Source of the DNA: Spirometra erinaceieuropaei
Taxonomy: Eukaryota; Platyhelminthes; Cestoda; Diphyllobothriidea; Diphyllobothriidae
Reading direction: 5' to 3'
Assembly (NCBI GenBank): GCA_902702965.1
Contig: CACRXP010000628.1
Span: forward strand, 168,517-232,516
DNA: 64,000 bases
Shown piece by piece: positions 36,378 through 47,899 of this stretch. The translations under genes and the position numbers were made by a program. The notes under the pieces were generated by a model. It made no database searches. It was not told the origin of the DNA and saw only the letters and a list, made by a program, of their open reading frames with translations. The first letter of the stretch is position 1; the number at the start of each line of letters is the position of its first letter.

Positions 36378-37865
36378 ATGGCATTCATTTGTTTTGTGTT
36401 GGCGCTGTTTATTCACTGTGCATTATCTTGTATATGTAAGTATTTTGCACACAATATCACATTTATTTGTTGCATTAATGGTTGTACAAATATATGCTTA
36501 TGCATTAAAAGCGGTAAAAAGTTCAGCTCAAACTACACTGCTTTTCGTATAGGACGCCTGTAATGATACATATGGCGGACCCACTGAATAAAAATTTAAC
36601 AAATCCTAAAATTTGCACGTTCAAGCCTCCGGGAAAACTGGATGTTTGTGTGAATAGTTAAGATTTATTTTTCCCTATAGTAAATTATATTGAAAAATAT
36701 AAAATAAAAAATTGTAATAGCAACACATATCCTTTGACGCATATTTTTCAGCTTTGCCTGCACAGAGGGTATGTCCTCATGTCGGTAGCGAAAAAACCAC
36801 AGAGGAAATTATAAGAGAACTTTTAATGTGGGATCCGCAGCCTCTTGGTGGTTTCATGATCGCCGAAGACCTGAGCGAATTTTATCTGGAAAAAATTCAA
36901 ATCAGCTCGGTTACAAACTGTACGCTTGTAAATACGTCCGGGATCAGCCAGTCATTGCGGTGCAAAGTTTGGTTTTCGGCCCTACAAATTAGTATAATGC
37001 GTAGGGTAAGCTCATGTCTGTGTCAGTATATGAGACATTTCGGTTGTATTTTAAATAAGTTACTTATGTTATTTCAGTAATACAAGACAAACACTACTAA
37101 CTATTGCTTATTACAGTTTATAATATTTAGCTTATTTTTCAAGTATAATGATGACTTTGATATGTTTTAAAACGCCTTACCGGTCGATTGTTTGTTCAGT
37201 TTGACCGCACCATTCTTTGATAGTTTTAGCTTCAGCGTATCCCGTAAACAAATGTCCGGCAGTATATTCGAGGTTTTAAATGTAGTGCACCGTACGTCGG
37301 GGTTGTTTTACTTCATTACGAAAACTTATAGACTCTCGGCCGGGGCTTCACTTCAATATAGCCTATCCTCTAGTAGCTTCTACTGCAAGAAATCCCAAGC
37401 ATTTAGCATAATTGGGATCTTGGCTGAACCAATCAAATAATTCGTTAACGAATTTTCATTCTTGTCCTTCGGGTGCATATCATTTACGGCTTGACTTGAT
37501 AACTTAAATGTGTACATAAAATGAGAATGGTTGTTCTAAAAGTATTGTTTATATACTTGTAGGCACACGCACGTTCCCAAGTACCACAAAAACACTGTGA
37601 TTTTATTAAACTGCAAAATGTTGGCGCCGTTATTTATGCAATTACGAGTAATCTGAGGATGGAGACTACAAAAGTGTCATTTGCTGCGGAGAAAAGAACA
37701 AGCGTTTTCTATGATATATTCAAAGCTGCGAAAGGTCGTTATGTCTGCAAACCCATGCCGAATAAGGAAGCACAAAGATTATCTGCGGAAATTGTCATAA
37801 ACGCATTTGCACTGCCAATCTGCGAAAAGAAAACGGACATTATACCACACCCACGAGTCGGATAG
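36378..37865 (+). CDS. Secreted protein, paralogue B of a new two-member family
   Basis: Exon 1 (36378-36435, 58 nt) encodes the signal peptide MAFICFVLALFIHCALSCI and ends in a phase-1 GTAAGT donor. Exon 2 (36752-37005, 254 nt) follows the acceptor atatttttcag. It holds LLMWDPQPLGGF and CTLVNTSG...C, and ends phase 0 at GTAAGC. Exon 3 (37563-37865) begins after ctacttgtag/tag and holds HCDFIKLQNVG, METTKVSF and RLSAEIVINAFALPICEKK before the stop; about 204 residues in all. Exon sizes, phases and motif order match the gene at 12309-14044. Shared motifs are W-[D/E]-P-x2-L-x2-F, C-x14/15-C, F-I-[N/K]-L, T-K-[I/V]-x-F and A-L-P. It has about 11 extra C-terminal residues and more cysteines than A. 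AATAAA follows 53 nt after the stop. Function not recognised; secretion inferred. Confidence 0.82.
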
Positions 37866-37917
37866 AAGACGCCTATATAAAAGTCTTTAGTGTTGTAACC
37901 GGGCAGTCATATCCTGT

Positions 37918-37923
37918 AATAAA
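37918..37923 (+). terminator. Poly(A) signal of paralogue B
   Basis: A perfect AATAAA 53 nt after the stop codon, in the normal range for a short 3' UTR. It supports the placement of the terminal exon. Confidence 0.6.
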
Positions 37924-38514
37924 CCTACACGTCCATATTTGCAGGGCCAGGTAGTATAAAATACCACAGGAATTAGAATAATGTTAACATGTTTTAATAA
38001 AAGATAGAAGAATGAGACCTCTATTGTTCTTACTCTTCGGATAGAACCCCCTACCTGCATCTAATCATATGTATGCATAAAGTTCCAACAGCAAGTATTA
38101 AAATGTCGCTACCCATAGGTCATCAGAAAGCTATGAAAGAGGACTTTTTCATCATAATTTGCAGCTGAGCTGGAAACCGTAAGCATGTATCACATATTAA
38201 GCAGCAAGAACATTTGTACATAAAATGATAAGGTCTCTCTAAAATGCCAAATCGTAAGTGAGTTTTTTCCCCGCATATTTCATAGCGGTCTTAACTTTCG
38301 TCTCAACCATTTTACTAATGGAAGTGCCATAGAAACCGCACAAGGAGGGTGCTTCTGTAATTCAACTCCCAATTTTGAGTACGATTGCTAGCACGCCGTA
38401 ATTGTTTCTAATTTACATTAGCTGAGCTTACTTGTGAAAAGTCAACTGAATTCCAAAACGCGCCTTCGTTTCAAAAATACTAACTATGTAAGATTAAAAG
38501 ACTTTTCAGCCTGC
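37924..38514. other. Intergenic, no gene recognised
   Basis: AT-rich, short frames only; nothing identified. Confidence 0.4.
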
Positions 38515-38914
38515 AACATAATTCTATAATATTTCAGTTACCTCGAGATGTCGGCTTGGCAATGATTTGCCTTCCGGCGGCATGCAAAATCTACACTCTG
38601 CAAAAGATGACTGCTTAATCAACATAAAATTTTCTCATTGATTTTTGATGTTCCTAAAAGTAAGATTTTATTTCCTGGAAAACATGTAAAAATTATTCAT
38701 TTTTTGCTCATTCTGTAGGTAATTATATTTTTAATTTCCGTTCGAAGGAGGGACATAATTTGGTTTTATGAAGCTTCTTATTAAGTCGTCTTTTAATACC
38801 GTGAAATGGCCGTTCATAAATCGTCATGTAAAGTGGGCGTTTGACCCTCACTCTTGTGGTTAAGATCTCACTCGATCCCATTCTGTCCGCCCGCCATCTT
38901 GCTGCCGGCAACAA
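38515..38914 (+). repeat. Arm of the 40-kb foldback family
   Basis: Aligns with 40235-40570 in the same orientation: 'cagttacctc', 'gcaaaa.atgactac', 'caattttctcattga.t.t.gatg', 'catggaaaacatg.a.aaa' and 'ttttaataccgt.aaatggccgttca'. It ends where a Penelope-like reverse-transcriptase fragment begins. Confidence 0.65.
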
Positions 38915-39160
38915 CTAACGTTGTGTCTTAGGACACATACCACACATAATACATATGTCAATTGTTTCATCCAATGGCACCTTTGTAAACAGGCTCTGCA
39001 CGTTAAGCGAGATCATGTGTTTATTCAGTAGATTCTGATGCTTAAGGTCATATACGAAGGGGAAAGTATCTTTGGTAGTATAAACGGCAAGGTTGCGTCT
39101 GACTGGTTCGATTTGCTTCACTAACCATTGGGCAAGTTTATGTTGAGGTGAATTCCTCAT
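38915..39160 (-). pseudogene. Penelope-like reverse transcriptase fragment
   Basis: The minus-strand frame reads MRNSPQHKLAQWLVKQIEPV ... FVYDLKHQNLLNKHMISLNV, QSLFTKVPLDETIDIC. The N-S-P-x-H-x-x-A-x-W-L and hydrophobic-S-L-x-V-x-S-L-F-T-x-V-P-L-x-E-T-I motifs belong to the fingers/palm of Penelope-type reverse transcriptases. It parallels the corresponding part of the larger element (49302-49556) but is a different, diverged subfamily. The catalytic YVDD region is absent; it is a truncated relic. Confidence 0.75.
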
Positions 39161-39439
39161 TTGCGCATTTTTCCAGTATCTTTCATAAGAGTTTTATCAC
39201 CAAACGATTTCCTTTCCTACGCAGTTAAATAACGTGAGGTGCCTATCCGGCAAGCAGTTTTTTAACATATAAATGGAATTTATTGGATTAAATTTGATAT
39301 TTATGGTCAACAATATGATGATGCTTCTGCCGCACTGCTTACATATTCCTTTTGTAACATTATACTTTCAAACCTAAGCTTTTTGCGGAAGGTTTATTTA
39401 TATGTGTGCATCACTGCAAACATTTGATATATATGCATA

Positions 39440-40107
39440 CATTGAGTTAACAATCTCATAAAATCCGATAACGAAATCTGATGACAAAATTTGTGGTCGC
39501 ATTTAACGTTGCGCATTATGTTCGCTCATGTACTTTCTTCAATAAAATATCCTTTCCTTGTGCAGAAATTGTGTTTACGTAATTATATCAACTTAAATGT
39601 GAGTAAATTTTAGTGAAAATGGACGTTCGATTATATGCGTGCAATTTCATATGCTAATGCATGTCATAAATTCTGGTTACGCATTTAAGCGACTTTTTCA
39701 TTGAAAGGACAGTATGTTATCTGCGAGAGTTCTTATAAACAGAAAAGGCTGAATTTGAAAATTTATTTTGTGTCCGACGGTAACCATGGTGATCGACCGG
39801 ATAACACAAAGTTTATTTTGAAATCATCAGAGGTTATATCAATTCCTAAATAGTAAATTAGCAGATGCGTGCGATTTGGTACCCTTACTTGCAGTTCAAA
39901 CGCAGATAGGGATTTCTTCGTTGAAATGGGCTGAAATAACTTTGCCGTTTAAAAAATTATACCCGATGTCACAAATGACCATCAGTGAATGGTCATTTCA
40001 AATTTTGAACTAATGAAACAATTTTTTTCGTGCAGCTTATTGTCCGTGCATATTTAATTCAGAAATGGAACGTACAAAACATTAGTAGGTTCATAAAAAA
40101 CATCAGT
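39440..40107 (+). repeat. Body of nested repeat, copy 1
   Basis: Direct match to 43010-43640. Ordered words are 'cttccttgtgcag.aattgtgtttacgt.attatatca', 'gctaat.catgt', 'attttgaaatcatcag.ggtt' and 'gtgcgatttggt'. Non-coding. In this copy it is separated from its 3' part by the foldback at 40108-41105. Confidence 0.75.
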
Positions 40108-41105
40108 ATGTGCAGTAGATTTGCTAACTCATGAAATGTCAACCAGCATTTCGAAAGGCGTTCACGTTTTGATAAGATAAATTAAGTGGTGTTTTAAAAT
40201 TAATCATGATGCAGAATAAATCTATAATGATCCAGTTACCTCAGGGTGCCAGCTTTTGAAAAAACATATTTTCATCTGCAGGCAACATCTATACGATGCA
40301 AAAATGACTACTTATGTTGCATGCAATTTTCTCATTGACTCTCGATGCCCTTGAAAAATGAATCGTATTGCATGGAAAACATGCATAAAAATATCCATTC
40401 TTTTACTTTTCCGGTGGACAATTACGACTTCTTCTAATTTCATACTTACAAAAAGAGTATAATTCAGTTTAAATAGTTTCTAACTGTGAGATTTTTTAAT
40501 ACCGTTAAATGGCCGTTCACGAAACTTCATAAATCTGCATTTACGAATGTGACTTGTAAAGTTAACAATATTGCTCAACTCCACTGCTTTATTTTATGAA
40601 CCTCATATGGTCTCCTCTTGACACCGTAGAGAAATGCATGGTTTTCTGTACACGGAAAATAAACGGACTGTAGTTTTGATACCCTGAAAGAAAGCATAAC
40701 GACAGGTTGGGTTTAAAATGATTCGGGAATTAGAAAAGTTTTTTAAAACCAAATTATACTCTTCTTCCGAGTATAAAAAGGGAAGAAGACGTAATTTTCT
40801 TCCAAATAAGTGAAAGAAAGAATATGTTATGCATGTTTCCATGAAATAAAATGGAATTTTCAAGGGCATCGAAAATCAATGAGGAAATTCCATGCTAGAT
40901 AAGTAGTCATGTTTTGAAGAGTACTGTTATTGCATGCAGTCGGAAATAATTTCTTTCGACAGCCGACACCTTGAGGTAACTGGATCATTATAGAATTATA
41001 CTGGATTATAATTAATTTTGCGAACATACTTTATTAATCTTTTTGAAACGAGAACGCATTTCGAAATTTCAGTTGACATTTCATGAGTTAGCACATCTAC
41101 TGTAT
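40108..41105. mobile_element. Second foldback element, inverted arms
   Basis: The left arm (40108-40570) and right arm (about 40740-41105) are reverse complements. Outer ends pair 'gcagtagatttgctaactcatgaaatgtcaac' with 'ttgacatttcatgagttagcacatctactg'. Further in, 'ctataatgatccagttacctcagg' pairs with 'ccttgaggtaactggatcattatag'. The interior of about 170 bp has no transposase. Related arms occur at 38515-38914, 42600-43010 and 61015-61640. Confidence 0.75.
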
Positions 41106-41415
41106 ATGAGTCCCCTGCCGTGCATTCACGATGAAAGAATGGAGTCTAAAAGCGAACAAAAACAGTGGAAATGGCCTCAATGTATGGACAAAGGCATGAA
41201 AAAACGACGAAAAGTGTCAAACATGTACTTGTGCTCACCGTGGAAAAATGCAAAGTACACAGTGATACGTTAACGAAATGCAGTAATAAAGCACCTTTTA
41301 AACAGGTAGCTTATTACGGGAGTGTTTTAGTAGTCGAATGCATAGTCATTGCTGACCTTTGTTGTGGACGGTCATTCTTCTCGAAAATGAAGTTTGATGT
41401 TTGAGTAAGTTTTAA
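41106..41415 (+). repeat. Tail of nested repeat, copy 1
   Basis: Matches 43640-43945 directly at high similarity: 'tgccgtgcattca', 'ggagtctaaaagcga.c.aaaacagtggaaatggcctca', 'atgcaaagtacacagtgatacgttaac' and 'tctcgaaa.tgaagtttgatgttt'. Open frames here (up to 79 codons) are broken in the sister copy, so they are not taken as genes. Confidence 0.75.
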
Positions 41416-41499
41416 CATGTGTCCAAAAAGACCTTCTTCGTAAAACGTAACGCTGAACACTCACTAATTTATTAAAGGCATTTGAAGCGTGCTGAAACC

Positions 41500-42150
41500 A
41501 TCCGAGAAAGCAAATACATGAAGGAGATCCGATGTCTAAGTCTATACCGTCAAAGTGTATTATTGTCTATGGTTTAAACTTAACACCGCCGACCTAAAAA
41601 GACCTTGGAAACCTCCCCATACCATGTCGCTGAAACATACCTTGCAAAGGCCGGGAGTGGGATAATTCGCAGGAAATTTGCAGTCTACAGGCAATTTTTT
41701 CAGTTGTAGGAATGTTCACGTCAGAAGTCGACTTCAAAAACTCACCCTCTGATTTGTTAGTAAAACGAACGTAAACTTAAATATCCAACGTGTGGAAAGT
41801 ACTTAATAAGACTGCTCTAGGTTAGTAAAGACTACCTGGATCCGACAACGATGTGGATGATAATATGCGGATAAGTGGGCGCCCCAGGGATGCCGTCAGT
41901 TGTACACAAACCAATCGGCCGAGAAACAGTACTCGCGACATGGATACTAACTAAAAGCCCAGACACGTGTTTCGTCGATATTCGTCTGCTGCGTGATACA
42001 GCTGCGATTGGCTCGGCTGATAATTGGGTCCCCTAGCCTCCCCTATGCGGTTTCTGGCATATGTAATGTCACGGAGACTTGACTCCAAACCCTGCACTGA
42101 GTAATTTGAGTCAGAAATTGTACAATTAATTATTCTCTGGGGTTACTGTA
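41500..42150 (+). repeat. Dispersed repeat, pair of 19255-19905
   Basis: Long direct match to 19255-19905. It ends near 'gtcagaaattgtac'. Just beyond it, 42200-42242 carries an inverted copy of the internal segment 41966-42003 (acacgtgtttcgtcgatattc / gaatatcgacgaaacacgt). Confidence 0.75.
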
Positions 42151-42599
42151 TCAGAAACCGAATAATGAACGCTGGGGAACCCATTGATGAACCGTGCCCC
42201 TAGCAGCTGTGTCACGCAGTGGCAGAATATCGACGAAACACGTATATCTGCCTTTAGTTAGCAACTACGTCGTAAATACGGTAAAATACGGTCGTTATAT
42301 ACATATCATACAACTAGTAGTACTACTGGTTTGTAGAATGGGCATTACGTGGTTATTCCACAGTAGCCAATTTTCGGTCGTGACCCTCCTAAGACCGCGA
42401 TGTGTCCATTCACATAGCATCGTACCTGGCCGTTTACCACTGCTCCTCATAAAATGTACAACATGGTCCACATCCATTGCAAAATTCTATAGACCCTGTA
42501 TGATATCTCTTTAATGCCATAGAAAAATAAGGGATTTTGATTACGCGGAACGCATGCACCTTGTAGCGTGTAATCACTAAGCGCTAATGCAACGAATGA
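42151..42599. other. Intergenic, with a 106-codon frame of doubtful value
   Basis: The plus-strand frame 42194-42514 begins inside the inverted repeat word and has no recognisable domain. Nothing else is seen. Confidence 0.35.
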
Positions 42600-43945
42600 T
42601 CAGGCTCCAAATTATTCGGCAATAAGAAAACTTTTTTAAAACCTAATTTTACTCCTTTTTAGGTATAAAATACAAAGAAGATGCGATTTTCTGTTGATTT
42701 ATCAGAAGAAAGCATACTATTGTTTGTGGTTTCTATAAAATATATTTGAATTTCCAAGACCGTCAAAAAACAATGGGAAAAATGTATGCTTGTTAAGTAC
42801 TCATGTTTTACCAAGCACGCTTTCTACAGGAGATTGAAAAGAAATGCATTTAAAAGCCGACATCCTGCCAAGTCCAAAATGTTATAAGAGTATGCCTTAC
42901 GATAATCAGTATCACAAACGCGAACAAGTAATCCTTCCTAATCGAGACCGCATTTCAGAATTTCAGCCAATATTTCATGAAATAGGTCACGCACTGTACA
43001 TACAGTGCGTTACCAATCTCATGAAATCTGATGAGAGAATTTCTGGTTGCATTTGACTTTCAGCACTTTGTTTGCTCATCCAATGCCTTCAATAAAATGT
43101 CATTTCCTTGTGCAGAGATTGTGTTTACGTTATTATATCAAGTAAAATATTAGTAAAGTTCAGCGTGCAATTGTCAATGCTAATACATGTGCAAAACTCC
43201 GGTTCCGCATTTGAGAGATTTTTGCATTGGAAGAACAGTAAATTACTTATAAGAGTTTTAATAAACAGATTAAGGCGAACTTGGAAATTTATTTTATGCC
43301 GATGTTAACAATGGTTATCAACCTGCCGACACACAGTTTATTTTTAAATCATCAGTGGTTTTATACATTCTTAAATATCACATTAGCAATCTGTGCGATT
43401 TGGTGTCCTAAAGTGCAGAAATAACGCAGATAGGGATTCCTTTGTTTAACTAGGCTAAAATATTTTTGCCGTTCAAAAAAATAACTGATGTCCCATTAGT
43501 GACCATCACCACATTTTCACTTCCAGTTTTTAACATATGAAACACTACTTGTCGTGCAGTTTTGTTTCTGTGCATATTATATTCAGAGATAAAACGAGCA
43601 AAAGATTAGTAGTGTCATTAAAATATCAGTATTTATATGGGCGCTCTGCCGTGCATTCATATTCGAAGAACGGAGTCTAAAAGCGAGCGAAAACAGTGGA
43701 AATGGCCTCAGTGTATAGTAAAAAGGCATGAATGAAATGACCAAATATGTCAAACATGTACTTGGCCTCACCGCTCAAAAATGCAAAGTACACAGTGATA
43801 CGTTAACGGAATGCCGTAATAAGGCACTTCTTAAAGAGGTTACTTATTAAAAAAAAGTTTTCTTAATGTTCGAAGGCATATTCGTTGCTGACGTTCGCTG
43901 TGGACAGTCACTTTTCTCGAAACTGAAGTTTGATGTTTGAATGAG
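42600..43945 (+). repeat. Contiguous copy of the nested repeat
   Basis: Three joined parts: an arm related to 40740-41105 (42600-43010), the body related to 39440-40107 (43010-43640) and the tail related to 41106-41415 (43640-43945). This shows that body and tail belong together. It suggests that in the first copy the foldback 40108-41105 formed by inverted duplication of the arm or by insertion. Confidence 0.7.
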
Positions 43946-44356
43946 TCTTCATATATGACCCAACCGACAATGTTCGTGAAAAGAAGCGCCCGAACACTCA
44001 CTTATTCGGTAAATGACTTCAAGAATAATCTCACTGTAAAGTTCTTAACAGACAGGTATTTCAGAAGCTGTCTTCATCGACAATCGGGTGAATGCACTGA
44101 AAATCATGAATTATTTAGCAGCATTTCGAGGCAGATCTGAAATTCGGCGTAATCGAAAACGAACAAAAGGTGTAAATTAATTTAACGGAAGAAAAGTTCA
44201 CTCTATAAACAAAAAATATTATGTTTACGATCACGCAATTATACCTAATCATATTTTCGGTCACTCAATACCTCATAATTAGACGCGAATACATAGGAAA
44301 ACACTAGGACTGATGCGGTACGGGCTTTGCACAAAATGTTAGATAGATAGATTTAA

Positions 44357-44626
44357 TTATTCGTTGTTTGTGGAAGGCTTGCCGAATTGAACCACCCGTT
44401 TCGTTCTCTGCGCGTGCATGAAATTTGTTTTTTTCTGATGCAGAGTTTTATTAGAAATGGGACAAACATTAAAGGTTTCCTTATGAATTGAGGCGTCAAC
44501 TAGGATAGAAACACTCGTGAAAGAAGTCGGTGCTTTACGCTGAGGCGGCAACGTGGCAATCAAGAGGTGGAAGCTTATAATTGGCTTTATATTAAATATT
44601 CGCTGACCGAAAATTAAGGTCACCAC
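44357..44626 (-). CDS. Unassigned minus-strand frame, possible terminal exon
   Basis: An 89-codon frame with a true ATG. It contains an internal acceptor-like site (cttgattgccacgttgccgcctcag) at phase 0, after which the frame reads RKAPTSFTSVSILVDASIHK and ends KRVVQFGKPSTNNE. It looks protein-like but has no recognisable domain and no upstream exon. It could be chance. Confidence 0.15.
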   Translation of the reverse strand: MVTLIFGQRIFNIKPIISFHLLIATLPPQRKAPTSFTSVSILVDASIHKETFNVCPISNKTLHQKKTNFMHAQRTKRVVQFGKPSTNNE

Positions 44627-44833
44627 TGCCCAAAGATTTCATGCAGAACTAACTTTTAAACACCAATCATTCAGAGTAACCAGCTAACATACTGTTAATC
44701 TAACAGTCTTCCGTATCCGCCTTTTGGCAAATTTTGCTATTTCTCTTCAAATAAGCTCATATCTCACATGGTTTTCTATGAAAAAAATATTCTGAGTTGC
44801 CTAATAGTTGATGGTTTCTGCTATGTCTTCCAG

Positions 44834-44968
44834 AATAATCAGTTTAACTTGCGTGCACATGCTAAACTAGAGAATCGTTTCAAACACTTTTATGATCTAC
44901 AAACTGAGCCAGAGAACTTAAAGTTTTCTTATTCGCACCCGGATGTCCACCCGATTGGATCAAAATAA
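44834..44968 (+). CDS. Possible terminal coding exon, function unknown
   Basis: A good acceptor (tttctgctatgtcttccag) opens a phase-0 exon that reads NNQFNLRAHAKLENRFKHFY, then DLQTEPENLKFSYSHPDVHP and a stop after 44 residues. A variant poly(A) signal ATTAAA lies 20 nt after the stop (44989-44994). The hydrophilic, balanced composition is protein-like. No upstream exon could be identified among the adjacent repeats. The family is not recognised. Confidence 0.25.
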   Translation, partial: NNQFNLRAHAKLENRFKHFYDLQTEPENLKFSYSHPDVHPIGSK

Positions 44969-45159
44969 GTTATTGATTTGCATAGTCTATTAAAACTTTT
45001 CGAATGGTTTCTTTTAGCTAAAATTTTAAATCATAACATTGTCCTTTAAGGTACGTCGTATGCCGTGCAAACACATCACAACCCATAAATAGAGTTAATC
45101 AGTTCATGTTGATATTGCGGCATCTTAAAAACCCAACGTTATCGTATCGCTCATGTGAC

Positions 45160-45420
45160 GCCTCCACAATATTGTGTCTAGTATCTGCACGGTTAAATGA
45201 GCGAGGTTTTCTTTGTGACACCAGTTTTGGACAGGTTACTGGGACAACGTTTGGCTGTTACATAGCACGTCTCCTCTGTATCAATCAGCGGGCAAGACAG
45301 AAAAGCAAATGCGCAAAGTCAGCAAGAGCATACGTGACTGTGACGAGGACAACTTTGATCTCAGGTGAGGCATTTCGGTTGCTTTCCAGGCCCATACTTG
45401 CATTATCCATATTTATTTAA
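45160..45420 (+). repeat. Dispersed repeat family R, partial copy
   Basis: Resembles 15530-15670: 'gacaccagt.t.ggacaggt.a.tggga', then 'gcaaatgcg...caagcatgcgtgac'-like words. The 104-codon frame at 45106-45420 crosses it and is not supported as a gene. Confidence 0.45.
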
Positions 45421-46259
45421 TGAACTGCACACAATATTACATAAGTCCTTAAGGACAGCGTTATCTGTTAACAGTGAAATCGGACTAAGTGAGGAAGTTA
45501 ATAACTTGAGAATTTGATTAACAGAGTGCACCGTCGTCGTAACCTATCACCGTAGTGGTGTATTGAGTCGGTTGACATATGAAATATCAATGGCAGCCCT
45601 GTGGCCTGTTCACGCTTATTTTCATGATCAGGTGATCAAATTCAACTGTGTCTTCATTATAATCACCATGTCGGCAGTCCGTATTGCGAACGTCGGTGAA
45701 GCTAATATGGAGTTAAAATAAATACTCGAATAGTTAACTGCCTTGAGACTGGATATATAATTTAGTATGATGGTGTCCACCCGTCGCGCTTTGCTATCGT
45801 AACTGCGCGGTATCCTGCCGATAGTGATCATCGCTCATCCCTTGACATATTTATACATAGCAGCAACTCTATAGAAGATAGAACCTCCAGATAGGAACGC
45901 AATGTAACATTAAAATGTGTACCCTAATAGAGAGTCAACTTCATTGGGACTGAGGAATAAATAGATATATACTTTATTACAGTGATGTTCACCAATCGCG
46001 TTAAGGGGCACATCCATTCCATTTTACAATGGTGCTCGATCTGGAGAGCCGTTAGCGAACACATGGCGGCAAAAAACTTTGTCGACAAAGATAAGGATAA
46101 ATGCTAAAGGCAATTCTTCCACACTAATCACCTTCAGTCCGGTATTCTAGTTCCCGGGCTTTGTAGCATTTGAAAAGCATTGGAGAAAATATGACAGTAC
46201 AGTTACAACTATACTCCTTTGAAGCCGATAAAATATTGCCTGATTATAATTAGAATTTG
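45421..46259. other. Intergenic, no gene recognised
   Basis: Nothing identified; short frames only. Confidence 0.4.
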
Positions 46260-46700
46260 TTATATTTTTCACGCCGATCATCGGCTCCTTTATGGCTACG
46301 CATGCTTTTGCTGATGCCGAGTATTCGCGGCCGGTTTATCTTTGCTGTGCGACCTCGCAATTAAAGACAGATCAGTTGTACTGCATGCTGGCCATAAGAC
46401 TCACAACTGACCTGCCCTAGACTGATATTTTTAACAGCATTAACGATGAACTCAATGATACAAAAACAGTCGACAAACGATAGTATGCAAATGAGCTGGA
46501 GTTTAATAATATCAGCATAGTCTCTGTAAGATCGCCGACTAAAAGCCATTGTTTTGCCCCATTTCCATCAAAAGACTAACCGTACATGACATTCTTAGGC
46601 GTTTAGTCAGAATATTTGAAAAATTAATTCGTGCCCTTCGGATATACTAAGAGTCACTTGTGCAGATTTGACAGTCACCATACCATTGGACAGTTGTAGC
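46260..46700 (-). repeat. Dispersed repeat family R, inverted copy
   Basis: Direct match to 21390-21830 and reverse match to 29780-29960. Key blocks are 'attcgcggccggtttatctttg', 'acagatcagttgtac', 'ctgccctagactgatatt' and 'acagcattaacgatgaactca'. Confidence 0.6.
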
Positions 46701-47899
46701 ATGATCTACGAAATAACTGAGTTCTAGCGCTGCCTGCGCAATTGTCAAACAAAATTGCTTACTGCTCAGTAAAATGATTATGTTAATCTTAAACTAAGTG
46801 ATGCTCGAATTATCACTTTCAACGTACGTAGGAATGCGAGCGTCTATCTTGATAAGTGCTGGAGCTTAATGGGTGCGTGTGAAGCTTACTGCAATTGACG
46901 CTTAAGGAATGTCTGCGGCATATAAAGCGGAACATCGGCTGTTGGCCAGAATACGGGTTTAAATTGAACCCATCGCGTACCCACGACGAATTGCGTTTAG
47001 GTTTTTTGAATATCCTTACACAGTTGCCCCATGCACTGCAGTAACTCAACTTGAAATTATTCTGGATGCCCATCGTCGGAGTTACTTGAATGACCAAAAA
47101 CAGCTTAAACTGGAAAATGAGAAGCCCACGGTGTATGTTCTAGATATCAATTATTTCAAACAGCTCTCCGCGCTTCAATGAACGCTAATTTGGAGTTCAA
47201 ACCAAATCCCTGATTTATGTCATAAATAAAATCACTTCGGCCTGCCACGTGAGGTGATAGCGTGCATTTTGAAGATATGAGCATTAATAGTTTGAGACAA
47301 TCGTTACCTTAGCTGTAATAGGAATGTGCGGGGACGATAAGTTCCAAAGTCGTTACAGTAGTTCTGGAAGTTGGTGTTAAGTTAGGAAGCCCATTGACTT
47401 TTTCTTATGAACGCGACCAACACTTTCGAACTCACCATAAAAATATGGTATTTACGCGTTTTAAATAGAAACCTTAACAATATTTTTCAAAACGTACTGG
47501 GAGAGCAACTACGACAATGACGGACAGACCCAGCAAGAGGGAGTCAACCATGTGATTGATTCTATAAATGGCTGCTAACTGTTTAACCTTGAGAATTGTG
47601 TCGCACAAAAACGAAAGCAGAAATGGAGAGTATCACCAATACCTCCTTGGTAGAAGGTGTTTTCAAAAGATACTGAATAGAAAGGCACTGACATTAACAG
47701 CTTTTCAACTCTAAAACACTATTCCCAATTTGTTAGGGAGCCCAAAAGGGTAGAAGGTGTTCTGTTATTTTAGCCCTTATTCGTTCGCAACCGAAAAATG
47801 AAATGTACGCGTGGCGCCACTGGCTGACAAAGACTATGCGTTGTAGAGTTGCGAAAATTCCCATAGCAGTAATCAGAAGACGAGGTGGCGAGCATACAT
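46701..47899. other. Intergenic, no gene recognised
   Basis: No supported exon. A 92-codon minus frame (46819-47097) lacks any recognisable domain. Confidence 0.4.

Noticed and set aside
41043..41404. Two plus-strand frames of 76 and 79 codons.
   Set aside because: They lie in a repeat tail, and the sister copy at 43640-43945 breaks both frames.
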